The translations under genes and the position numbers were made by a program. A DNA stretch of 64,000 nt from Apostichopus japonicus (lineage: Eukaryota; Echinodermata; Holothuroidea; Aspidochirotida; Stichopodidae), in NCBI RefSeq assembly GCF_037975245.1, contig NC_092576.1, forward strand, positions 39,517,611-39,581,610, read 5' to 3'. The stretch's first letter is position 1; each line of letters opens with the position of its first letter. Shown here piece by piece: positions 9,934 to 22,406 of this stretch. The notes below the pieces were generated by a model. It searched no databases. It saw only the letters and a program-made list of their open reading frames with translations, and was not told the origin of the DNA.

Positions 9934-11248
9934 GTTGGTGTATATGGATGGCTCTCGTCTTGTATGCGCGAGATCCCGGGTTCGATTCCCGGCCAACATT
10001 TTTGTCCTTTTACATTTTGTTGCTTTTATTTTGATTTGCACGATTGATGAACATGCAGCTGTTGAATGTGTTGCATTCTAACTACTGAAACGGTATAATT
10101 TGTTTTCATGTTTTCACGGTCAATAAATAGCTATCACCGATCGTCTATAGGCAATAACAGTGAATAAGCCATTTTTTTATCGTGTCGAAGCTATCTATTT
10201 GCCGTAAGCACATGCATTACCTATAGATGATGTATCGAAGCTACGTTTCAGGTGTAAAGGCCCCTTCGCGTCGCTTTTTGTTTGGATACAAGTCAAAACA
10301 GGCGTCGAATGAACATTATTACGTGTATATTACGTCTATAAGGAACGACATAGACGCTGATTTCGGCAATGATTTGTAAATATGTATCATGAGTTGCGAA
10401 TAGACACCAGGGTAACCATATCCAAGGTCAATAAATAGCTATTATCGATTCATCTATACGCAATTGCAGTGATTACGTCATCTGTTTCTCGTATCGAAGG
10501 TATACACATAGCTATTTCCCATTGACTGGACGACAACGTGTCGAAGCTACTTAGGCTATGCTACCATGATAGCTTAAGTACAAGCGGCCTGTTGGTGTAT
10601 ATGGATGGCTCTCGTCTTGTATGCGCGAGATCCCGGGTTCGATTCCCGGCCAACATTTTTGTCCTTTTACATTTTGTTGCTTTTATTTTGATTTGCACGA
10701 TTGATGAACATGCAGCTTTTGAATGTGTTGCATTCTAACTACTGAAACGGTATAATTTGTTTTCATGTTTTCACGGTCAATAAATAGCTATCACCGATCG
10801 TCTATAGGCAATTACAGTGAATAAGCCATTTTTTTATCGTGTCGAAGCTATCTATTTGCCGTAAGCACATGCATTACCTATAGATGATGTATCGAAGCTA
10901 CGTTTCAGGTGTAAAGGCCCCTTCGCGTCGCTTTTTTTTTTGGATACAAGTCAAAACAGGCGTCGAATGAGCATTATTACGTGTATATTACGTCTATAAG
11001 GAACGACATAGACGCTGATTTCGGCAATGATTTGTAAATATGTATCATGAGTTGCGAATAGACACCAGGGTAACCATATCCAAGGTCAATAAATAGCTAT
11101 TATCGATTCGGCTATACGCAATTGCAGTGATTACGTCATCTGTTTCTCGTATCGAAGGTATACCCATAGCTATTACCGATTGACTGGACGACAACGTGTC
11201 GAAGCTACTTAGGCTATGCTACCATGATAGCTTAAGTACAAGCGGCCT

Positions 11249-11765
11249 GTTGGTGTATATGGATGGCTCTCGTCTTGTATGCGCGAGATCCCGGGTTCGA
11301 TTCCCGGCCAACATTTTTGTCCTTTTACATTTTGTTGCTTTTATTTTGATTTGCACGATTGATGAACATGCAGCTTTTGAATGTGTTGCATTCTAACTAC
11401 TGAAACGGTATAATTTGTTTTCATGTTTTCACGGTCAATAAATAGCTATCACCGATCGTCTATAGGCAATTACAGTGAATAAGCCATTTTTTTATCGTGT
11501 CGAAGCTATCTATTTGCCGTAAGCACATGCATTACCTATAGATGATGTATCGAAGCTACGTTTCAGGTGTAAAGGCCCCTTCGCGTCGCTTTTTTGTTTG
11601 GATACAAGTCAAAACAGGCGTCGAATGAGCATTATTACGTGTATATTACGTCTATAAGGAACGACATAGACGCTGATTTCGGCAATGATTTGTAAATATG
11701 TATCATGAGTTGCGAATAGACACCAGGGTAACCATATCCAAGGTCAATAAATAGCTATTATCGAT
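11249..11765 (+). repeat. Short unit 6 (517 bp)
   Basis: Counterpart of short unit 5 in the second copy of the 1832-bp block, 1832 bp downstream. Confidence 0.97.
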
Positions 11766-13744
11766 GTTGGTGTATATGGATGGCTCTCGTCTTGTATGCG
11801 CGAGATCCCGGGTTCGATTCCCGGCCAACATTTTTGTCCTTTTACATTTTGTTGCTTTTATTTTGATTTGCACGATTGATGAACATGCAGCTTTTGAATG
11901 TGTTGCATTCTAACTACTGAAACGGTATAATTTGTTTTCATGTTTTCACGGTCAATAAATAGCTATCACCGATCGTCTATAGGCAATAACAGTGAATAAG
12001 CCATTTTTTTATCGTGTCGAAGCTATCTATTTGCCGTAAGCACATGCATTACCTATAGATGATGTATCGAAGCTACGTTTCAGGTGTAAAGGCCCCTTCG
12101 CGTCGCTTTTTTGTTTGGATACAAGTCAAAACAGGCGTCGAATGAGCATTATTACGTGTATATTACGTCTATAAGGAACGACATAGACGCTGATTTCGGC
12201 AATGATTTGTAAATATGTATCATGAGTTGCGAATAGATACACCAGGGTAACCATATCCAAGGTCAATAAATAGCTATTATCGATTCGGCTATACGCAATT
12301 GCAGTGATTACGTCATCTGTTTCTCGTATCGAAGGTATACCCATAGCTATTACCCATTGACTGGACGACAACGTGTCGAAGCTACTTAGGCTATGCTACC
12401 ATGATAGCTTAAGTACAAGCGGCCTGTTGGTGTATATGGATGGCTCTCGTCTTGTATGCGCGAGATCCCGGGTTCGATTCCCGGCCAACATTTTTGTCCT
12501 TTTACATTTTGTTGCTTTTATTTTGATTTGCACGATTGATGAACATGCAGCTTTTGAATGTGTTGCATTCTAACTACTGAAACGGTATAATTTGTTTTCA
12601 TGTTTTCACGGTCAATAAATAGCTATCACCGATCGTCTATAGGCAATAACAGTGAATAAGCCATTTTTTTATCGTGTCGAAGCTATCTATTTGCCGTAAG
12701 CACATGCATTACCTATAGATGATGTATCGAAGCTACGTTTCAGGTGTAAAGGCCCCTTCGCGTCGCTTTTTTGTTTGGATACAAGTCAAAACAGGCGTCG
12801 AATGAGCATTATTACGTGTATATTACGTCTATAAGGAACGACATAGACGCTGATTTCGGCAATGATTTGTAAATATGTATCATGAGTTGCGAATAGATAC
12901 ACCAGGGTAACCATATCCAAGGTCAATAAATAGCTATTATCGATTCGGCTATACGCAATTGCAGTGATTACGTCATCTGTTTCTCGTATCGAAGGTATAC
13001 CCATAGCTATTACCCATTGACTGGACGACAACGTGTCGAAGCTACTTAGGCTATGCTACCATGATAGCTTAAGTACAAGCGGCCTGTTGGTGTATATGGA
13101 TGGCTCTCGTCTTGTATGCGCGAGATCCCGGGTTCGATTCCCGGCCAACATTTTTGTCCTTTTACATTTTGTTGCTTTTATTTTGATTTGCACGATTGAT
13201 GAACATGCAGCTTTTGAATGTGTTGCATTCTAACTACTGAAACGGTATAATTTGTTTTCATGTTTTCACGGTCAATAAATAGCTATCACCGATCGTCTAT
13301 AGGCAATTACAGTGAATAAGCCATTTTTTTATCGTGTCGAAGCTATCTATTTGCCGTAAGCACATGCATTACCTATAGATGATGTATCGAAGCTACGTTT
13401 CAGGTGTAAAGGCCCCTTCGCGTCGCTTTTTTGTTTGGATACAAGTCAAAACAGGCGTCGAATGAGCATTATTACGTGTATATTACGTCTATAAGGAACG
13501 ACATAGACGCTGATTTCGGCAATGATTTGTAAATATGTATCATGAGTTGCGAATAGATACACCAGGGTAACCATATCCAAGGTCAATAAATAGCTATTAT
13601 CGATCGGCTATACGCAATTTCAGTGATTACGTCATCTGTTTCTCGTATCGAAGGTATACCCATAGCTATTACCGATTGACTGGACGACAACGTGTCGAAG
13701 CTACTTAGGCTATGCTACCATGATAGCTTAAGTACAAGCGGCCT

Positions 13745-14261
13745 GTTGGTGTATATGGATGGCTCTCGTCTTGTATGCGCGAGATCCCGGGTTCGATTCC
13801 CGGCCAACATTTTTGTCCTTTTACATTTTGTTGCTTTTATTTTGATTTGCACGATTGATGAACATGCAGCTTTTGAATGTGTTGCATTCTAACTACTGAA
13901 ACGGTATAATTTGTTTTCATGTTTTCACGGTCAATAAATAGCTATCACCGATCGTCTATAGGCAATAACAGTGAATAAGCCATTTTTTTATCGTGTCGAA
14001 GCTATCTATTTGCCGTAAGCACATGCATTACCTATAGATGATGTATCGAAGCTACGTTTCAGGTGTAAAGGCCCCTTCGCGTCGCTTTTTTGTTTGGATA
14101 CAAGTCAAAACAGGCGTCGAATGAGCATTATTACGTGTATATTACGTCTATAAGGAACGACATAGACGCTGATTTCGGCAATGATTTGTAAATATGTATC
14201 ATGAGTTGCGAATAGACACCAGGGTAACCATATCCAAGGTCAATAAATAGCTATTATCGAT
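13745..14261 (+). repeat. Short unit 7 (517 bp)
   Basis: Carries caataacag. Followed by a 659-bp unit with cgatcgg and caatttcag, matching the unit that ends just before it. Confidence 0.97.
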
Positions 14262-14920
14262 GTTGGTGTATATGGATGGCTCTCGTCTTGTATGCGCGAG
14301 ATCCCGGGTTCGATTCCCGGCCAACATTTTTGTCCTTTTACATTTTGTTGCTTTTATTTTGATTTGCACGATTGATGAACATGCAGCTTTTGAATGTGTT
14401 GCATTCTAACTACTGAAACGGTATAATTTGTTTTCATGTTTTCACGGTCAATAAATAGCTATCACCGATCGTCTATAGGCAATAACAGTGAATAAGCCAT
14501 TTTTTTATCGTGTCGAAGCTATCTATTTGCCGTAAGCACATGCATTACCTATAGATGATGTATCGAAGCTACGTTTCAGGTGTAAAGGCCCCTTCGCGTC
14601 GCTTTTTTGTTTGGATACAAGTCAAAACAGGCGTCGAATGAGCATTATTACGTGTATATTACGTCTATAAGGAACGACATAGACGCTGATTTCGGCAATG
14701 ATTTGTAAATATGTATCATGAGTTGCGAATAGATACACCAGGGTAACCATATCCAAGGTCAATAAATAGCTATTATCGATCGGCTATACGCAATTTCAGT
14801 GATTACGTCATCTGTTTCTCGTATCGAAGGTATACCCATAGCTATTACCGATTGACTGGACGACAACGTGTCGAAGCTACTTAGGCTATGCTACCATGAT
14901 AGCTTAAGTACAAGCGGCCT

Positions 14921-15437
14921 GTTGGTGTATATGGATGGCTCTCGTCTTGTATGCGCGAGATCCCGGGTTCGATTCCCGGCCAACATTTTTGTCCTTTTAC
15001 ATTTTGTTGCTTTTATTTTGATTTGCACGATTGATGAACATGCAGCTTTTGAATGTGTTGCATTCTAACTACTGAAACGGTATAATTTGTTTTCATGTTT
15101 TCACGGTCAATAAATAGCTATCACCGATCGTCTATAGGCAATAACAGTGAATAAGCCATTTTTTTATCGTGTCGAAGCTATCTATTTGCCGTAAGCACAT
15201 GCATTACCTATAGATGATGTATCGAAGCTACGTTTCAGGTGTAAAGGCCCCTTCGCGTCGCTTTTTTGTTTGGATACAAGTCAAAACAGGCGTCGAATGA
15301 GCATTATTACGTGTATATTACGTCTATAAGGAACGACATAGACGCTGATTTCGGCAATGATTTGTAAATATGTATCATGAGTTGCGAATAGACACCAGGG
15401 TAACCATATCCAAGGTCAATAAATAGCTATTATCGAT
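14921..15437 (+). repeat. Short unit 8 (517 bp)
   Basis: First of three short units alternating with 660-bp units at a strict 1177-bp period. Confidence 0.97.
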
Positions 15438-16097
15438 GTTGGTGTATATGGATGGCTCTCGTCTTGTATGCGCGAGATCCCGGGTTCGATTCCCGGCCAA
15501 CATTTTTGTCCTTTTACATTTTGTTGCTTTTATTTTGATTTGCACGATTGATGAACATGCAGCTTTTGAATGTGTTGCATTCTAACTACTGAAACGGTAT
15601 AATTTGTTTTCATGTTTTCACGGTCAATAAATAGCTATCACCGATCGTCTATAGGCAATAACAGTGAATAAGCCATTTTTTTATCGTGTCGAAGCTATCT
15701 ATTTGCCGTAAGCACATGCATTACCTATAGATGATGTATCGAAGCTACGTTTCAGGTGTAAAGGCCCCTTCGCGTCGCTTTTTTGTTTGGATACAAGTCA
15801 AAACAGGCGTCGAATGAGCATTATTACGTGTATATTACGTCTATAAGGAACGACATAGACGCTGATTTCGGCAATGATTTGTAAATATGTATCATGAGTT
15901 GCGAATAGATACACCAGGGTAACCATATCCAAGGTCAATAAATAGCTATTATCGATTCGGCTATACGCAATTGCAGTGATTACGTCATCTGTTTCTCGTA
16001 TCGAAGGTATACCCATAGCTATTACCCATTGACTGGACGACAACGTGTCGAAGCTACTTAGGCTATGCTACCATGATAGCTTAAGTACAAGCGGCCT

Positions 16098-16614
16098 GTT
16101 GGTGTATATGGATGGCTCTCGTCTTGTATGCGCGAGATCCCGGGTTCGATTCCCGGCCAACATTTTTGTCCTTTTACATTTTGTTGCTTTTATTTTGATT
16201 TGCACGATTGATGAACATGCAGCTTTTGAATGTGTTGCATTCTAACTACTGAAACGGTATAATTTGTTTTCATGTTTTCACGGTCAATAAATAGCTATCA
16301 CCGATCGTCTATAGGCAATAACAGTGAATAAGCCATTTTTTTATCGTGTCGAAGCTATCTATTTGCCGTAAGCACATGCATTACCTATAGATGATGTATC
16401 GAAGCTACGTTTCAGGTGTAAAGGCCCCTTCGCGTCGCTTTTTTGTTTGGATACAAGTCAAAACAGGCGTCGAATGAGCATTATTACGTGTATATTACGT
16501 CTATAAGGAACGACATAGACGCTGATTTCGGCAATGATTTGTAAATATGTATCATGAGTTGCGAATAGACACCAGGGTAACCATATCCAAGGTCAATAAA
16601 TAGCTATTATCGAT
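16098..16614 (+). repeat. Short unit 9 (517 bp)
   Basis: Second short member of the 1177-bp dimer series, near-identical to short unit 8. Confidence 0.97.
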
Positions 16615-17274
16615 GTTGGTGTATATGGATGGCTCTCGTCTTGTATGCGCGAGATCCCGGGTTCGATTCCCGGCCAACATTTTTGTCCTTTTACATTTTG
16701 TTGCTTTTATTTTGATTTGCACGATTGATGAACATGCAGCTTTTGAATGTGTTGCATTCTAACTACTGAAACGGTATAATTTGTTTTCATGTTTTCACGG
16801 TCAATAAATAGCTATCACCGATCGTCTATAGGCAATAACAGTGAATAAGCCATTTTTTTATCGTGTCGAAGCTATCTATTTGCCGTAAGCACATGCATTA
16901 CCTATAGATGATGTATCGAAGCTACGTTTCAGGTGTAAAGGCCCCTTCGCGTCGCTTTTTTGTTTGGATACAAGTCAAAACAGGCGTCGAATGAGCATTA
17001 TTACGTGTATATTACGTCTATAAGGAACGACATAGACGCTGATTTCGGCAATGATTTGTAAATATGTATCATGAGTTGCGAATAGATACACCAGGGTAAC
17101 CATATCCAAGGTCAATAAATAGCTATTATCGATTCGGCTATACGCAATTGCAGTGATTACGTCATCTGTTTCTCGTATCGAAGGTATACCCATAGCTATT
17201 ACCCATTGACTGGACGACAACGTGTCGAAGCTACTTAGGCTATGCTACCATGATAGCTTAAGTACAAGCGGCCT

Positions 17275-17791
17275 GTTGGTGTATATGGATGGCTCTCGTC
17301 TTGTATGCGCGAGATCCCGGGTTCGATTCCCGGCCAACATTTTTGTCCTTTTACATTTTGTTGCTTTTATTTTGATTTGCACGATTGATGAACATGCAGC
17401 TTTTGAATGTGTTGCATTCTAACTACTGAAACGGTATAATTTGTTTTCATGTTTTCACGGTCAATAAATAGCTATCACCGATCGTCTATAGGCAATAACA
17501 GTGAATAAGCCATTTTTTTATCGTGTCGAAGCTATCTATTTGCCGTAAGCACATGCATTACCTATAGATGATGTATCGAAGCTACGTTTCAGGTGTAAAG
17601 GCCCCTTCGCGTCGCTTTTTTGTTTGGATACAAGTCAAAACAGGCGTCGAATGAGCATTATTACGTGTATATTACGTCTATAAGGAACGACATAGACGCT
17701 GATTTCGGCAATGATTTGTAAATATGTATCATGAGTTGCGAATAGACACCAGGGTAACCATATCCAAGGTCAATAAATAGCTATTATCGAT
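17275..17791 (+). repeat. Short unit 10 (517 bp)
   Basis: Third short member of the 1177-bp dimer series and the last short unit in the window. Every interval after 17792 is 658-660 bp. Confidence 0.97.
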
Positions 17792-19770
17792 GTTGGTGTA
17801 TATGGATGGCTCTCGTCTTGTATGCGCGAGATCCCGGGTTCGATTCCCGGCCAACATTTTTGTCCTTTTACATTTTGTTGCTTTTATTTTGATTTGCACG
17901 ATTGATGAACATGCAGCTTTTGAATGTGTTGCATTCTAACTACTGAAACGGTATAATTTGTTTTCATGTTTTCACGGTCAATAAATAGCTATCACCGATC
18001 GTCTATAGGCAATAACAGTGAATAAGCCATTTTTTTATCGTGTCGAAGCTATCTATTTGCCGTAAGCACATGCATTACCTATAGATGATGTATCGAAGCT
18101 ACGTTTCAGGTGTAAAGGCCCCTTCGCGTCGCTTTTTTGTTTGGATACAAGTCAAAACAGGCGTCGAATGAGCATTATTACGTGTATATTACGTCTATAA
18201 GGAACGACATAGACGCTGATTTCGGCAATGATTTGTAAATATGTATCATGAGTTGCGAATAGATACACCAGGGTAACCATATCCAAGGTCAATAAATAGC
18301 TATTATCGATTCGGCTATACGCAATTGCAGTGATTACGTCATCTGTTTCTCGTATCGAAGGTATACCCATAGCTATTACCCATTGACTGGACGACAACGT
18401 GTCGAAGCTACTTAGGCTATGCTACCATGATAGCTTAAGTACAAGCGGCCTGTTGGTGTATATGGATGGCTCTCGTCTTGTATGCGCGAGATCCCGGGTT
18501 CGATTCCCGGCCAACATTTTTGTCCTTTTACATTTTGTTGCTTTTATTTTGATTTGCACGATTGATGAACATGCAGCTTTTGAATGTGTTGCATTCTAAC
18601 TACTGAAACGGTATAATTTGTTTTCATGTTTTCACGGTCAATAAATAGCTATCACCGATCGTCTATAGGCAATAACAGTGAATAAGCCATTTTTTTATCG
18701 TGTCGAAGCTATCTATTTGCCGTAAGCACATGCATTACCTATAGATGATGTATCGAAGCTACGTTTCAGGTGTAAAGGCCCCTTCGCGTCGCTTTTTTGT
18801 TTGGATACAAGTCAAAACAGGCGTCGAATGAGCATTATTACGTGTATATTACGTCTATAAGGAACGACATAGACGCTGATTTCGGCAATGATTTGTAAAT
18901 ATGTATCATGAGTTGCGAATAGATACACCAGGGTAACCATATCCAAGGTCAATAAATAGCTATTATCGATTCGGCTATACGCAATTGCAGTGATTACGTC
19001 ATCTGTTTCTCGTATCGAAGGTATACCCATAGCTATTACCCATTGACTGGACGACAACGTGTCGAAGCTACTTAGGCTATGCTACCATGATAGCTTAAGT
19101 ACAAGCGGCCTGTTGGTGTATATGGATGGCTCTCGTCTTGTATGCGCGAGATCCCGGGTTCGATTCCCGGCCAACATTTTTGTCCTTTTACATTTTGTTG
19201 CTTTTATTTTGATTTGCACGATTGATGAACATGCAGCTTTTGAATGTGTTGCATTCTAACTACTGAAACGGTATAATTTGTTTTCATGTTTTCACGGTCA
19301 ATAAATAGCTATCACCGATCGTCTATAGGCAATTACAGTGAATAAGCCATTTTTTTATCGTGTCGAAGCTATCTATTTGCCGTAAGCACATGCATTACCT
19401 ATAGATGATGTATCGAAGCTACGTTTCAGGTGTAAAGGCCCCTTCGCGTCGCTTTTTTGTTTGGATACAAGTCAAAACAGGCGTCGAATGAGCATTATTA
19501 CGTGTATATTACGTCTATAAGGAACGACATAGACGCTGATTTCGGCAATGATTTGTAAATATGTATCATGAGTTGCGAATAGATACACCAGGGTAACCAT
19601 ATCCAAGGTCAATAAATAGCTATTATCGATCGGCTATACGCAATTGCAGTGATTACGTCATCTGTTTCTCGTATCGAAGGTATACCCATAGCTATTACCC
19701 ATTGACTGGACGACAACGTGTCGAAGCTACTTAGGCTATGCTACCATGATAGCTTAAGTACAAGCGTCCT

Positions 19771-22406
19771 GTTGGTGTATATGGATGGCTCTCGTCTTGT
19801 ATGCGCGAGATCCCGGGTTCGATTCCCGGCCAACATTTTTGTCCTTTTACATTTTGTTGCTTTTATTTTGATTTGCACGATTGATGAACATGCAGCTTTT
19901 GAATGTGTTGCATTCTAACTACTGAAACGGTATAATTTGTTTTCATGTTTTCACGGTCAATAAATAGCTATCACCGATCGTCTATAGGCAATTACAGTGA
20001 ATAAGCCATTTTTTTATCGTGTCGAAGCTATCTATTTGCCGTAAGCACATGCATTACCTATAGATGATGTATCGAAGCTACGTTTCAGGTGTAAAGGCCC
20101 CTTCGCGTCGCTTTTTTGTTTGGATACAAGTCAAAACAGGCGTCGAATGAGCATTATTACGTGTATATTACGTCTATAAGGAACGACATAGACGCTGATT
20201 TCGGCAATGATTTGTAAATATGTATCATGAGTTGCGAATAGATACACCAGGGTAACCATATCCAAGGTCAATAAATAGCTATTATCGATCGGCTATACGC
20301 AATTGCAGTGATTACGTCATCTGTTTCTCGTATCGAAGGTATACCCATAGCTATTACCCATTGACTGGACGACAACGTGTCGAAGCTACTTAGGCTATGC
20401 TACCATGATAGCTTAAGTACAAGCGTCCTGTTGGTGTATATGGATGGCTCTCGTCTTGTATGCGCGAGATCCCGGGTTCGATTCCCGGCCAACATTTTTG
20501 TCCTTTTACATTTTGTTGCTTTTATTTTGATTTGCACGATTGATGAACATGCAGCTTTTGAATGTGTTGCATTCTAACTACTGAAACGGTATAATTTGTT
20601 TTCATGTTTTCACGGTCAATAAATAGCTATCACCGATCGTCTATAGGCAATTACAGTGAATAAGCCATTTTTTTATCGTGTCGAAGCTATCTATTTGCCG
20701 TAAGCACATGCATTACCTATAGATGATGTATCGAAGCTACGTTTCAGGTGTAAAGGCCCCTTCGCGTCGCTTTTTTGTTTGGATACAAGTCAAAACAGGC
20801 GTCGAATGAGCATTATTACGTGTATATTACGTCTATAAGGAACGACATAGACGCTGATTTCGGCAATGATTTGTAAATATGTATCATGAGTTGCGAATAG
20901 ATACACCAGGGTAACCATATCCAAGGTCAATAAATAGCTATTATCGATCGGCTATACGCAATTGCAGTGATTACGTCATCTGTTTCTCGTATCGAAGGTA
21001 TACCCATAGCTATTACCCATTGACTGGACGACAACGTGTCGAAGCTACTTAGGCTATGCTACCATGATAGCTTAAGTACAAGCGTCCTGTTGGTGTATAT
21101 GGATGGCTCTCGTCTTGTATGCGCGAGATCCCGGGTTCGATTCCCGGCCAACATTTTTGTCCTTTTACATTTTGTTGCTTTTATTTTGATTTGCACGATT
21201 GATGAACATGCAGCTTTTGAATGTGTTGCATTCTAACTACTGAAACGGTATAATTTGTTTTCATGTTTTCACGGTCAATAAATAGCTATCACCGATCGTC
21301 TATAGGCAATTACAGTGAATAAGCCATTTTTTTATCGTGTCGAAGCTATCTATTTGCCGTAAGCACATGCATTACCTATAGATGATGTATCGAAGCTACG
21401 TTTCAGGTGTAAAGGCCCCTTCGCGTCGCTTTTTTGTTTGGATACAAGTCAAAACAGGCGTCGAATGAGCATTATTACGTGTATATTACGTCTATAAGGA
21501 ACGACATAGACGCTGATTTCGGCAATGATTTGTAAATATGTATCATGAGTTGCGAATAGATACACCAGGGTAACCATATCCAAGGTCAATAAATAGCTAT
21601 TATTGATCGGCTATACGCAATTGCAGTGATTACGTCATCTGTTTCTCGTATCGAAGGTATACCCATAGCTATTACCCATTGACTGGACGACAACGTGTCG
21701 AAGCTACTTAGGCTATGCTACCATGATAGCTTAAGTACAAGCGTCCTGTTGGTGTATATGGATGGCTCTCGTCTTGTATGCGCGAGATCCCGGGTTCGAT
21801 TCCCGGCCAACATTTTTGTCCTTTTACATTTTGTTGCTTTTATTTTGATTTGCACGATTGATGAACATGCAGCTTTTGAATGTGTTGCATTCTAACTACT
21901 GAAACGGTATAATTTGTTTTCATGTTTTCACGGTCAATAAATAGCTATCACCGATCGTCTATAGGCAATTACAGTGAATAAGCCATTTTTTTATCGTGTC
22001 GAAGCTATCTATTTGCCGTAAGCACATGCATTACCTATAGATGATGTATCGAAGCTACGTTTCAGGTGTAAAGGCCCCTTCGCGTCGCTTTTTTGTTTGG
22101 ATACAAGTCAAAACAGGCGTCGAATGAGCATTATTACGTGTATATTACGTCTATAAGGAACGACATAGACGCTGATTTCGGCAATGATTTGTAAATATGT
22201 ATCATGAGTTGCGAATAGATACACCAGGGTAACCATATCCAAGGTCAATAAATAGCTATTATCGATCGGCTATACGCAATTTCAGTGATTACGTCATCTG
22301 TTTCTCGTATCGAAGGTATACCCATAGCTATTACCGATTGACTGGACGACAACGTGTCGAAGCTACTTAGGCTATGCTACCATGATAGCTTTAGTACAAG
22401 CGGCCT
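19771..22406 (+). repeat. Block of four near-identical 659-bp units (gcgTcct variant)
   Basis: Starts 19771, 20430, 21089 and 21748 are evenly 659 bp apart. All four share aagcgTcctg just before the tRNA-like element. One private change is tattGatcgg for tatcgatcgg near 21604. The same aagcgTcctg variant reappears only before 36246 and 38222. Confidence 0.9.

Larger units (their letters stand above)
8759..12425 (+). repeat. Higher-order repeat, about 1832 bp, two copies
   Basis: Unit order long-short-long occurs at 8759-10590 and 10591-12425. Both copies have a T10 run where other units have TTTTTTGTTT (9100-9109 and 10932-10941), 1832 bp apart. The second copy lacks the private changes of the first copy's third unit. 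Confidence 0.75.
14921..18451 (+). repeat. Higher-order repeat, 1177-bp dimer, three copies
   Basis: A 517-bp unit plus a 660-bp unit repeats at 14921, 16098 and 17275 with exactly 1177 bp spacing. caataacag is present in both members. A related short-long pair occurs at 11249-12425. Confidence 0.9.
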
